This document shows, in pieces, positions 28,341 to 37,297 of a stretch of DNA of 64,000 nt (position 1 is its first letter; each line of letters opens with the position of its first letter). This DNA is from Metabacillus dongyingensis. GTDB lineage: Bacteria > Bacillota > Bacilli > Bacillales > Bacillaceae. The notes beneath the pieces are model-generated. The model was given only the letters and a program-made list of their open reading frames with translations. It had not been told where the DNA came from and made no database searches. The position numbers were made by a program, and so were the translations under genes. The stretch lies in contig NZ_CP082944.1 of the NCBI RefSeq assembly GCF_019933155.2, positions 3,350,001-3,414,000 on the forward strand, in the 5' to 3' direction.

Positions 28341-28405
28341 CTTTGTACAACAAATGAATAATCCGGCTGTTTGCAGCAGTGACAATTTATCATTAGATAT
28401 GTACA
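28335..28405. promoter_or_regulatory. Candidate TnTACA operators of the MerR/B12 regulator
   Basis: TGTACA at 28344-28349 and 28400-28405, plus TTTACA (minus strand) at 28335-28340, which is also the -35 box. Thermus CarH binds 11-bp repeats containing TnTACA; here the close pair is 9 bp apart, so the match is suggestive only. Confidence 0.4.
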
Positions 28406-28413
28406 CAATTATC

Positions 28414-28803
28414 TCAAAGTGCTTTTTTCAAAGCGGTTCTTTGAATGTTTGCCGTGGCGAGCCCAAATAAAACTGTAAAAGTTGCTAAAACTAAAGTTTG
28501 CCAAAATCCTATTTGAAATAATATATAAAAATTAATAAAAACACAATAACTAATGGCCGCCTCGAGAACATTGCCTTCGTTTCTTATCATTTTATATGTC
28601 AGACTGAATGCTGATTTTATAAGAAAAGCGTGCAAGATGAACCCGATTGTAAATAGGATCATAGAAAAAAAAGATTTTGTCGGGTTCAATATCAGCATCA
28701 TGATGAATTCTGACATCTGAAATGGATGCTGTACAGGTACCCATGTACATGCAAGATAGGCTGATAAGTACCCAATGATTAGAAACGCGGCATGTTTAAA
28801 CAA
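28414..28803 (-). CDS. Uncharacterised membrane protein upstream of the B12 regulator
   Basis: 129 aa, not recognised. About four predicted membrane helices (residues 3-20, 45-66, 80-100, 102-118) and a basic C-terminal tail (NIQRTALKKAL). The frame starts at TTG (MFKHAAFLIIGY). The run of G preceding it, at 6-7 nt spacing, belongs to the 3' arm of the upstream CBS-gene terminator, so translation initiation and termination signals overlap. The MerR/B12 regulator begins about 140 nt downstream on the same strand. No transporter or enzyme motif seen; a role linked to the regulator is only a guess from adjacency. Confidence 0.6.
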   Translation of the reverse strand: MFKHAAFLIIGYLSAYLACTWVPVQHPFQMSEFIMMLILNPTKSFFSMILFTIGFILHAFLIKSAFSLTYKMIRNEGNVLEAAISYCVFINFYILFQIGFWQTLVLATFTVLFGLATANIQRTALKKAL

Positions 28804-28835
28804 AAAAATCCCCCCCTACATTTTTATATGTAGGG
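28803..28835 (-). terminator. Terminator after the CBS gene, overlapping next start
   Basis: CCCTACAT/ATGTAGGG perfect 8-bp stem with a 6-nt loop, then GGGG-A-TTTTTTT on the minus strand. The T run touches the TTG start of the downstream membrane-protein gene. Confidence 0.82.
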
Positions 28836-28844
28836 AAAGGAGCT

Positions 28845-29480
28845 TTATTCGTCTTCGTGAATATCGAGAACTCTGAATCCGGACTTTTCAATTCTTTCAA
28901 TAAATCGCTTGATATTGTCCTTTTTTTCAATTTTCATCACAATTCTTCTGACCATACTTTCGGTTTCATCAAACGTAACAAGGGAAATGATATCTTCATG
29001 AAACTGTTTTGCAAGCTCTGTAAGCCTTGCGATCCTGCCCTCCGTTTCAACTGAGGTGAAGGCAATTCTGACTCCTTTTTTATTCATTCCAAATGCACTC
29101 TGAAATTGTTCAAGAACATCATATCTCGTGACAATACCCAAGTATTCCTTATCTTCTCCGACTACAGCAATAAGCGGAAAATCTTTTAACCTCAGCAGGG
29201 TCTTTTCGAAAATTTCATCACCTTCAAGGAACACATCACGATTGACCGCTATTTCTTCAGCCTTTCTGATTTTTAAGAATTCCTCTTTATCAGCATTTGA
29301 CTGAAAAAAATGCTCGTATAGGTTATAGCGTGTAATCATCCCTATGTAGGCCGTCCCTTTTAAGACTGGAATTCCATCTATCTTGTGTTTTTCCAGCTTT
29401 TCAAGCACCGTCAGCAGCGAATCTTCCGCAGACGCATGAATTGTTCTTGCTTTTGGAATCATTGTACTTTTAACAAACAT
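28845..29480 (-). CDS. Tandem CBS-domain protein
   Basis: 211-aa cytoplasmic protein: CBS domain 1 (about residues 5-60, GIPVLKGTAYIGMITRYNL), CBS domain 2 (about 75-130, FPLIAVVGEDKEYLGIVTRYDVL), then an ACT-like C-terminal segment (about 140-208, GVRIAFTSVETEGRIARLTEL). CBS pairs usually bind adenine nucleotides and report energy state or second messengers. No effector domain is attached, so it probably regulates a partner. A terminator follows directly, making it a single-gene unit. Exact ligand and partner are unknown. Confidence 0.8.
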   Translation of the reverse strand: MFVKSTMIPKARTIHASAEDSLLTVLEKLEKHKIDGIPVLKGTAYIGMITRYNLYEHFFQSNADKEEFLKIRKAEEIAVNRDVFLEGDEIFEKTLLRLKDFPLIAVVGEDKEYLGIVTRYDVLEQFQSAFGMNKKGVRIAFTSVETEGRIARLTELAKQFHEDIISLVTFDETESMVRRIVMKIEKKDNIKRFIERIEKSGFRVLDIHEDE

Positions 29481-29549
29481 CGCATCACCCCATTAACGTT
29501 TTAGCATACATTCGCTTTCATTTGCTAAAATCCTTTCATACTCTCACAA

Positions 29550-30014
29550 TTACTTGCTTTCAAAATAAAGGTTAATATCAAAATCTTTTTTCATCATGTC
29601 ATAAACCTCGCCTCTTTTTTTCCAATGATAAGGCTGCGGCCACAGTTCAGAGCTCTTGCGGATAATTTCCGTTCTTAATCCATGATATTCCTTTTCGTAT
29701 TTTTCTTCTTTTTTCTTATAATAATGAGCGGTTGCATACCCTGCACCAATAGTTAATATGATGAAAAAGTGAAATGCGCTTCCAACTAATTCACCGAGCA
29801 TATATCCAATATTGCTGTCGTTTGGAACGACAATAAATTGATAAAAGTAGAGGAAAAAGGCCATACCGCCAGTAAGTGTAAACATCTGACATCTAAAACA
29901 ATTCTTTTTATATCGCTCATATTTTCTTTTTTTATTCAGCACGCTTTGAAGCATTTGTTTAGTCGCTAAATCGGTAGAATCATTCAGCTGCTCTATTTGT
30001 TTTTCCACATGCAT
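29550..30014 (-). CDS. ypbF: YpbF-like membrane protein (DUF2663)
   Basis: 154-aa protein with a basic, helical N-terminal arm, two membrane helices (about residues 45-64 and 76-98) and a charged C-terminal tail containing SSELWPQPYHWKKRGEVYDMM. The ATG giving MHVEKQIEQ is favoured, as AGGAG lies 5 nt upstream; a GTG one codon earlier is too close. It lies at the ypbF position next to ypbE-ypbD-recQ. Function unknown. Confidence 0.8.
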   Translation of the reverse strand: MHVEKQIEQLNDSTDLATKQMLQSVLNKKRKYERYKKNCFRCQMFTLTGGMAFFLYFYQFIVVPNDSNIGYMLGELVGSAFHFFIILTIGAGYATAHYYKKKEEKYEKEYHGLRTEIIRKSSELWPQPYHWKKRGEVYDMMKKDFDINLYFESK

Positions 30015-30094
30015 CACATCTCCTGAGAAAGGTTCTATTCTTATACCAGATTATATGATGTTGTCCATCTTTATATGAAAAGCAAGCATGAAAA

Positions 30095-30118
30095 AAACGC
30101 ATGCTCTAATACATGCGT

Positions 30119-30120
<2 letters not shown>
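30095..30120 (-). terminator. Terminator overlapping the ypbE stop
   Basis: AAACGCATG/CATGCGTTT perfect 9-bp stem with an 8-nt loop and a seven-T run on the minus strand; its first bases are within the ypbE stop codon region. Confidence 0.85.
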
Positions 30121-30845
<725 letters not shown>

Positions 30846-30853
<8 letters not shown>

Positions 30854-31442
30854 TTTTTTCACCTCCGTTAATATACTGCATACGAATTTGAATGGCAAAT
30901 ACCAAATCAATTAAAAAGTGTGCAAAGACTGTCACGAATAAATTTCCTGTCCAGTTATACACAAACCCTAACAGCAAACTGATCAGAATCACCATAATAA
31001 ACAGCAGCCCTTTTGTTAAATAACGAAAATGCAGAATGGCAAAGATGAAGCTTGCCGTCCAAATGCCGAAATGTGTCTGAATGACCCCTCGAAATAAAAG
31101 CTCCTCTGTAAAAGAGATTATTAGGCATAGAAAGAAAATGTGCGGCAAGGAACGGTGCCTGAACATTTTTTCATTGATGCCGCCATCATCATACCATTCT
31201 TTTGGCATTGTCCGCATAATGATCCAATCGCCTATCAGCACAATAACAGCAGTGAATCCGCCAATCAGCAGTATTTCTGCCAATTCAGGGCGCCATATTG
31301 CCTGAAAATCAGACAGCCTGTTAAATAACATCATACTTAAAAAGATGGAAATTGTAAGTAGTAAAATTTGAGTAAAATAGAGCTGCTGAAGCAGCTGTCC
31401 ATCTGTCATTCTTTTTACAAGTTCATTTTGACGCTTAACCAT
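30846..31442 (-). CDS. ypbD: CPBP-family intramembrane protease YpbD
   Basis: About 198 aa with roughly six membrane helices. CPBP (Abi) motifs are present: FTEELLFRG with paired glutamates and arginine, FAILHFRYL, and VFAHFLIDL supplying histidines of the predicted active site. The ATG giving MVKRQNELVK is chosen; a TTG seven codons upstream is possible and would overlap recQ by 17 nt. Members process membrane proteins or peptides, but the substrate is not known. It is coupled to recQ upstream and overlaps ypbE downstream. Confidence 0.82.
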
Positions 31443-31446
31443 TTTA

Positions 31447-32922
31447 TCACTCGCTCTGGCCAAATATAGCCTTTAATTCTGCCTTCCACTCAAGGAGCTG
31501 CAAATGAGTATGCTTCTCTTCCCTTTCTTCGTACTTCAAAAGATCAAGTCCGCACCTGTCACAGCAAATCTCCTGTGTTTGTAAATTCTTTTCCTCAAAG
31601 TATTTGAGAATGCCCTGTCTCCTGCATTCTTTTGAAAGCAACCATTTCATTACGGCATTTAGTTTTCTCTTTTTGAATTTTCGCCTGTCTTCAATTTTTC
31701 CCCATATTACATTTAACGATTGTTGTTCATTTCCGGGCAGAGGATAAGAAAGCTTTTCTAAATGATGCAGAATAAACCTTCCCTGAACTTCATTTACACC
31801 AGTCCGTTCAAATGCTTCCTCAGCTTCCGTACCTGCTGAGAGAAGATAAAGGGTCTGGTGAAGCTGTTCATATGTTGAAAATTCCGATTCCAGCAGGGCC
31901 AATGGTATTTCCATATCTCCGCTTCCAATAAGAGATATCGCTACACTTGGCAGACCGTCTCTTCCAGCTCTCCCTATTTCCTGAACGTATGATTCCATTT
32001 GAGCCGGAAAATGAAAATGGATGACATATCTGACATTTCCTTTATTAACACCCATTCCAAATGCATTTGTACAGCAAACTACTTCTAATTGATCATAAAC
32101 AAACTGCTGCTGTATAAGGGTCCTTTGCTCTTGCTCCATCCCTGCATGATAGCAGGCTGTATCATGAACGCCTTCCATTTTTAAAAACTGCTCTAGGTTT
32201 TCAGTCCATTTTCTGCTTGAGCAGTATATAATCCCTGGCCCTTTCAGCTTTTTAACCAGCTCAGAAACTCTTTTCATTTTATTTTCAAGCGAATGACATT
32301 CCTCAATCATAATTGCTATATTGCTGCGATTAACTGATTGAATATGCATTTTCGCGTTCTTCATCTGCAGAGAACTCTCAATATCCTTAAGTACTTCAGG
32401 AGTCGCAGTTGCTGTCAGGGCTATGCACGGTGCCTGGCCAAGTTTTCCTCTTAACTCACCGAGCTTTGAGTAATCCGTTCTGAAATCATGGCCCCATTGT
32501 GAAATGCAGTGAGCTTCATCAACAACAAATAAAGATAGGTTAATGTTACGAAGTGCAGAAGCAACGGCTTCTGACTGCAGAATTTCTGGGGATGCAAAAA
32601 TATATTTGTATTGATTCAGGTTAAGCAATGCTTTTTGCCTTTCCATATAAGAGAGAGCACCGTTTAAGCCAATAACCCTTTTTTCTCCGCGCATTCGAAT
32701 TTGCTGGATCTGATCTTCCATTAGTGAAAGAAGCGGGGAAATGATCAGAACCGTTCCTTCCAGAATGTACGCAGGCAGCTGATAGCACAGTGATTTCCCT
32801 CCTCCAGTCGGAAGCAGGGCTATTGTATCATTGCCGGCTATAAGGTCAATGATGATGTTTTCCTGGCCAGTTCGAAAGGTATCATGGCCGAAATGGCGCT
32901 TTAATGCTTCTTGAACGTTCAT
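31447..32922 (-). CDS. recQ: RecQ-type ATP-dependent DNA helicase (short form, RecS)
   Basis: 3'-5' superfamily 2 helicase for repair and fork processing. Walker A TGGGKS is near residues 39-44, DEAHCISQWGHDFR is motif II plus the aromatic-rich loop, and YVQEIGRAGRDGLPS is motif VI. A zinc-binding region follows, with cysteines around CRRQGILKYF and CCDRCGLD. At 491 aa it lacks the long HRDC-containing C-terminus of RecQ and matches B. subtilis RecS (YpbC). It follows ypbB after 9 nt. Confidence 0.94.
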   Translation of the reverse strand: MNVQEALKRHFGHDTFRTGQENIIIDLIAGNDTIALLPTGGGKSLCYQLPAYILEGTVLIISPLLSLMEDQIQQIRMRGEKRVIGLNGALSYMERQKALLNLNQYKYIFASPEILQSEAVASALRNINLSLFVVDEAHCISQWGHDFRTDYSKLGELRGKLGQAPCIALTATATPEVLKDIESSLQMKNAKMHIQSVNRSNIAIMIEECHSLENKMKRVSELVKKLKGPGIIYCSSRKWTENLEQFLKMEGVHDTACYHAGMEQEQRTLIQQQFVYDQLEVVCCTNAFGMGVNKGNVRYVIHFHFPAQMESYVQEIGRAGRDGLPSVAISLIGSGDMEIPLALLESEFSTYEQLHQTLYLLSAGTEAEEAFERTGVNEVQGRFILHHLEKLSYPLPGNEQQSLNVIWGKIEDRRKFKKRKLNAVMKWLLSKECRRQGILKYFEEKNLQTQEICCDRCGLDLLKYEEREEKHTHLQLLEWKAELKAIFGQSE

Positions 32923-32931
32923 GACTTCCCC

Positions 32932-33981
32932 CTAAAGACGCGTAAAAGCGAGCCTGATCTGAAAATATGAATAACGGTCTTTCAGTGCTTCTTTTACAAT
33001 TCTCAGCTGATGCGTGTTTAATTCTTCAATCTTACTAGCAATAACCTGCAGACAATCATCCGCTAAAAACATGGATAAATCAAATGAAGAGTCATTCAAT
33101 GAAATCTCCACGATATGATCTTCAATCGTGCTTTGTTTTAAATGCCGGATTCTTGCAATGTCCTCTAATGATTTTCCCAGATGGATCAGCTGCAGCGTTT
33201 TTGAGGTAGATTCAGTAAGAGGGTGAATTCTTGAAAGGTCTTGTACAATCGAGTACAAAAGCGGATATTGCTGTGTTTTCAGGCTGCATTCTTCAAGTAC
33301 ACGATGAATGAGGTTCCAAAACAAGATTTTTATGTACTCTGTATCTTCTTTAAATTTTTCGCCCAGCTGTTCGTACGTCAAACCAATGCGCTGATTTGAA
33401 GTCAATTGATAAACCCAAATCGCTGCCTCCCGATCTGAAAAGCGCTGAAGATGACTGAGCATTTCATGATATAGAGCATCTGACAGCTCCGTTTTATTCA
33501 TAGCTGACCTTTTTAAAAATTGCTTAACCCACCGCTGCACTTTTTCATCTTTTGTTACAGGCAAATATGTTGTACTGCCTGCTATTGAGTGGGACAGAAC
33601 TTGTGTCATCAGCATGAGCCTCTTCCAGAAAAGAAAACCGTTTGATGCATAGATTGATCCATTCAAACTTTCGGGAACAGGCTTATTGACCAGTACTGAT
33701 TCAAGGAGCGTTTCAGCTTTATTTGTTAATACATGAGTATCTTTATCTGAATAACTTAAGTACCCTTCTTTTGTGAGAAAGTGCACAGCTGCATCAAAAT
33801 CTTTTCTCTTTAAACCCGGATACATGCCGAATAAATTTGAAAGGTGAAACAGCTTGCTGTCCTGGATAGTCTGGGAGGATTTTTTTCCTTTTAACAAATG
33901 GAAAACGGCTGATGATGAGCGTTCCCCGCCAAATTTCTTCAGGCAATCTAAATAGATAATATCTAAATAATTTTGAGTCAT
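32932..33981 (-). CDS. ypbB: YpbB helix-turn-helix protein
   Basis: About 349 aa, soluble, helical throughout. The C-terminal third has a helix-turn-helix of the type found on RecQ helicases (GKSLEDIARIRHLKQSTIEDHIVEI). That fits a role as partner of the short RecQ encoded immediately downstream, as a split form of the full-length helicase; this is inference. The start giving MTQNYLDIIY is chosen because AAGGTG lies 6 nt upstream. It corresponds to B. subtilis YpbB. Confidence 0.82.
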   Translation of the reverse strand: MTQNYLDIIYLDCLKKFGGERSSSAVFHLLKGKKSSQTIQDSKLFHLSNLFGMYPGLKRKDFDAAVHFLTKEGYLSYSDKDTHVLTNKAETLLESVLVNKPVPESLNGSIYASNGFLFWKRLMLMTQVLSHSIAGSTTYLPVTKDEKVQRWVKQFLKRSAMNKTELSDALYHEMLSHLQRFSDREAAIWVYQLTSNQRIGLTYEQLGEKFKEDTEYIKILFWNLIHRVLEECSLKTQQYPLLYSIVQDLSRIHPLTESTSKTLQLIHLGKSLEDIARIRHLKQSTIEDHIVEISLNDSSFDLSMFLADDCLQVIASKIEELNTHQLRIVKEALKDRYSYFQIRLAFTRL

Positions 33982-34202
33982 CCACATCACCTTACACTTT
34001 TTGACACGTTTCGATACATGCTTCTATTGTAACAGATTCCATCTGAAAATTGGCGTTTAAAGTTGCCTGGAAAGGGTATCTTAAATACTAGAAAGCCTTG
34101 TGTGATAAGCATTCTCAATGTACTTTCCTATTGAAAAGTTTCGAAAACAGTTTTACAATGTATAAATATAAAGAGGTACTCACCTGATTTTTCAGTATTA
34201 AG

Positions 34203-34511
<309 letters not shown>

Positions 34512-34518
34512 TAAATAA

Positions 34519-34546
34519 AAAACCCTCTGCAATTGCAGAGGGTTTT
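34519..34546. terminator. Bidirectional terminator, fer and ribU
   Basis: AACCCTCTGCA/TGCAGAGGGTT perfect 11-bp stem with a 2-nt loop, an A tract on the left and T tract on the right. It serves the converging fer and ribU. Confidence 0.9.
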
Positions 34547-34550
34547 TTAT

Positions 34551-35132
34551 TTAAGCAGCACGTTTATAGTCAGATTGTGCATGAACCCATGTTTTCAGCT
34601 TGGCGAAGATCGCCATAAACACGAATCCCATGACAATTCCTTTGATTAAGTTAAAAGGCAGAATTCCTCCAGCAATAAGTGCGCGCAATTCTGGCGCTTC
34701 CATTGCCGGGGCATTTAGGAACCAGGTGTATGCCGGTATGAACAGGTAATAATTTAACACGCTCATGACTAAGGCCATTACGATTGTGCCGATTGAAAGT
34801 CCAATTGCAAGGCCTCTCATTGAATTCATTTTACGGTACATATAGGAAGCAGGCAGAATATATAAAACACCTGCGACAAAATTAGCCAGCTGGCCAACAG
34901 GAACTCCTGTTGCATTCCCCATGATAATGTAATGAAGAATATTTTTAATCGCTTCAACCATAATTCCTGCTGCAGGCCCAAACAGAATAGCTGCAATTAT
35001 GGCCGGAACATCTCCGAAATCAAGCTCTAAAAAGCTTGAAAATCCAATTGGAAAATTAAAAATCATTAAAACAAACCCTACACTTGCAAGCATTGCGATT
35101 GATACTTGCTTTTTCACCTTACTTTGCTGCAT
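34551..35132 (-). CDS. ribU: Riboflavin ECF transporter S component RibU
   Basis: Substrate-binding membrane subunit for riboflavin, working with the shared EcfAA'T module encoded elsewhere. The 193-aa protein has about six membrane helices. It contains SSFLELDFGDVPAIIAAILFGP, a ligand-proximal segment conserved in RibU, and AIKNILHYI. The start giving MQQSKVKKQV has AAGGAGAG 6 nt upstream; the longer frame reads through the riboswitch terminator and is rejected. Regulation by the FMN riboswitch upstream is clear from sequence. Corresponds to B. subtilis ypaA. Confidence 0.95.
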   Translation of the reverse strand: MQQSKVKKQVSIAMLASVGFVLMIFNFPIGFSSFLELDFGDVPAIIAAILFGPAAGIMVEAIKNILHYIIMGNATGVPVGQLANFVAGVLYILPASYMYRKMNSMRGLAIGLSIGTIVMALVMSVLNYYLFIPAYTWFLNAPAMEAPELRALIAGGILPFNLIKGIVMGFVFMAIFAKLKTWVHAQSDYKRAA

Positions 35133-35190
35133 CTTTCTCTCTCCTTTTTCGATCCATCCGGAAAGAAAGGAAACGTCCTGTTTTTCCCTG

Positions 35191-35226
35191 AAAAAATAAA
35201 ACCCTTTGCGCATTGTACACAAAGGG
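35191..35226 (-). terminator. Riboswitch-controlled terminator of ribU
   Basis: CCCTTTG/CAAAGGG 7-bp stem followed on the minus strand by TTTTATTTTTT, placed between the FMN aptamer and the ribU ribosome binding site: the expression platform for transcriptional attenuation. Confidence 0.82.
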
Positions 35227-35285
35227 AGCATTTAAGCAAGGTCAAATAAACGGTTAAAATTCGCATTTTAAACGCCAGAACCTCC

Positions 35286-35415
35286 ATCTTCTCCCATCCA
35301 GACTATACTGTCGGCTCTGGAATCTCACCAGATCCTGCCAAACTTCTCACGGCTCGCGGGCTAAAAACATTTGTTTCATTACCGCCGGTCGGGAATTACA
35401 CCCTGCCCCGAAGAT
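35286..35415 (-). ncRNA. FMN riboswitch (RFN element) of ribU
   Basis: On the minus strand it shows conserved RFN segments: TCTTCGGGGCAGGGTG at the 5' end, AATTCCCGACCGGCGGT, AGCCCGCGAG, GGATCTGGTGAGATTC, and CCGACAGTATAGTCTGGATGG at the 3' end in pieces. The order and spacing are complete. FMN binding is expected to favour the downstream terminator and lower riboflavin uptake. Confidence 0.96.
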
Positions 35416-35442
35416 AGATCATATTATTTTGTATTCGAGATA

Positions 35443-35471
35443 AGTATACTGCAACTATTTTATTTTGTGAA
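35443..35471 (-). promoter_or_regulatory. Promoter of the ribU riboswitch transcript
   Basis: TTCACA (35466-35471) and TATACT (35443-35448) on the minus strand with a 17-nt spacer, about 28 nt before the aptamer begins. Confidence 0.65.
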
Positions 35472-35533
35472 TATAAATGCTTCATCATTCTTTTTCCAAT
35501 AATAGTCTTTACCCTTTTAACGCTTTACCGTTA

Positions 35534-35562
35534 TTGACATAATACTCTTAATATGATAAATT
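35534..35562 (+). promoter_or_regulatory. Sigma-A promoter of serA
   Basis: Consensus TTGACA (35534-35539), 17-nt spacer, TAAATT (35557-35562), 36 nt before the serA start codon. It is divergent from the ribU promoter. Confidence 0.6.
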
Positions 35563-35598
35563 ATCTGATATTTAGCAGAAGTGCTTAGGGGGATAAAT

Positions 35599-37173
35599 AT
35601 GTATCGAATTCTAGTTTCAGATTCAATGAGTGCAGATGGACTTCAGCCTATGCTTGCAGCAGAAAATGTAGAGGTTGTTCAGAAAAAAGCGTCTGAGGCA
35701 GCAGACGAGCTGCATACTTTTCACGCTTTGCTTGTCAGAAGTGCCACTAAAGTGACGGATGAGTTAATAGGTAAAATGCCTTCTCTTAAAATAATCGCAA
35801 GAGCCGGCGTTGGAATCGATAACATCGATCTTGATGCAGCGACTAAACATGGCGTTGTCGTCATTAATGCACCAGACGGAAATACGATATCTACAGCTGA
35901 GCATACATTTGCTATGATGACTTCCCTTCTCCGCCATATTCCGCAGGCGAATGTTTCGGTTAAATCTAATGAATGGAATCGTACAGCATATGTAGGAACT
36001 GAGCTTTACGGCAAGACATTGGGTATTGTCGGTCTCGGCAGAATCGGAACAGAAATTGCCAAACGCGCGCAGGCGTTTGGAGTAAATGTGCTTGTATTTG
36101 ACCCATTTCTAACACGTGACCGCGCAGCAAAAATATCAGTAAAAAGCGCGAGTCTTGATGAACTTCTCGAGCAGGCAGATATCATAACGGTTCACACCCC
36201 TCTCACAAAAGAAACACGCGGACTTATTGGAGCAAAATCATTGCCTAAGACTAAAAAAGGCGTTTATTTGCTCAACTGTGCACGAGGCGGGATTATCGAT
36301 GAAGAAGCCGTCATCCCGTTTTTAGAGAACGGCCATATTGCAGGATTAGCGCTAGATGTATTTGAAATAGAACCTCCTGTTAATCACCCGCTGTTGAAAT
36401 ATGACAATGTGATTGCAACTCCGCATTTAGGAGCTTCTACCAAGGAAGCGCAGCTAAACGTTGCAGCCCAGGTCGCTCAGGATGTTCTTCATTTTCTTGA
36501 CGGCAAAATGGTGACTACATCCGTCAACCTGCCTACATTAACAAAAGAAGTATTTGAAAAAATTCAGCCTTTTTACAAGCTTGCCAAGAAAATGGGAAAC
36601 GTTGTATCACAGTGTATGAAAGAGCCTGTGAATGACATATCTATAAAATATGAAGGATCAGTAGCTGAGCTTGAAACTTCATTTATTACAAAAAGCTTGA
36701 TTGCAGGGTTCTTAACTCCCCGTGTTGCATCGAATGTAAATGAAGTAAACGCAGGAATGATTGCAAAAGAACGCGGGATCAGCTTCAGTGAAAAAATCAC
36801 TTCAAATCAGTCTGGGTATGCAAATTGCATCACTGTTGCCATTCATGGAGATCAAACGACCTTTGAAATAAAAGGCACGCACATTCCTCATTACGGTGAG
36901 CGAATTGTCGGCATTAATTCTTTCAATATCGACTTTTATCCATCAGGACATCTTATTTATATTCAGCACACCGATAAGCCTGGGGTCATTGGACGCGTAG
37001 GACGGATTTTAGGTGACCATGAAGTAAATATTGCAACCATGCAAGTAGGACGAAAAAATGCAGGCGGAGAAGCCATCATGATGCTCTCATTCGACCGTTC
37101 ATTAGACGAATCCCTGCTGACAACTTTATCTGAAATTGATGATATCGTTTCTATTAGAGCGATTGAATTATGA
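35599..37173 (+). CDS. serA: D-3-phosphoglycerate dehydrogenase
   Basis: First step of serine synthesis from 3-phosphoglycerate, NAD-dependent. The 524-aa form has an N-terminal substrate domain, the nucleotide-binding domain with GLGRIGTEIAKRAQAFG (near residue 148), NCARGGIIDEEA, an ASB domain (about 315-440), and a C-terminal ACT domain (about 450-524, HTDKPGVIGRVGRILGDHEVNIA) for serine feedback. The start giving MYRILVSDSM is chosen because GGGGG lies 6 nt upstream. A consensus promoter and a bidirectional terminator frame it. Confidence 0.96.
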   Translation: MYRILVSDSMSADGLQPMLAAENVEVVQKKASEAADELHTFHALLVRSATKVTDELIGKMPSLKIIARAGVGIDNIDLDAATKHGVVVINAPDGNTISTAEHTFAMMTSLLRHIPQANVSVKSNEWNRTAYVGTELYGKTLGIVGLGRIGTEIAKRAQAFGVNVLVFDPFLTRDRAAKISVKSASLDELLEQADIITVHTPLTKETRGLIGAKSLPKTKKGVYLLNCARGGIIDEEAVIPFLENGHIAGLALDVFEIEPPVNHPLLKYDNVIATPHLGASTKEAQLNVAAQVAQDVLHFLDGKMVTTSVNLPTLTKEVFEKIQPFYKLAKKMGNVVSQCMKEPVNDISIKYEGSVAELETSFITKSLIAGFLTPRVASNVNEVNAGMIAKERGISFSEKITSNQSGYANCITVAIHGDQTTFEIKGTHIPHYGERIVGINSFNIDFYPSGHLIYIQHTDKPGVIGRVGRILGDHEVNIATMQVGRKNAGGEAIMMLSFDRSLDESLLTTLSEIDDIVSIRAIEL

Positions 37174-37248
37174 AATGCGGAACCGACTGCTTAGATCCGG
37201 CAGACAGATAGGGACTAGGCAATGGAGCAAGACAAAATGAAGTACGGA
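37173..37248. repeat. Dispersed repeat, copy B (truncated)
   Basis: TGCGGAACCGACTGCTTAG followed by TCCGGCAGACAGATA, nearly identical to the left arm of copy A, then GACTAGGCAATGGAGCAAGAC, resembling its right end. The central AAAAGTC core is missing, so it looks like an internal deletion derivative. Confidence 0.65.
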
Positions 37249-37261
37249 CCCGCCTTTTTCA

Positions 37262-37297
37262 AAAAAAACAGAGAGCAGGCTGCCTGCTCTCTGTTTT
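37262..37297. terminator. Bidirectional terminator, serA and PAS kinase gene
   Basis: ACAGAGAGCAGG/CCTGCTCTCTGT perfect 12-bp stem with a 3-nt loop, A tract left and T tract right. Its right end abuts the stop codon of the kinase gene. Confidence 0.92.
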
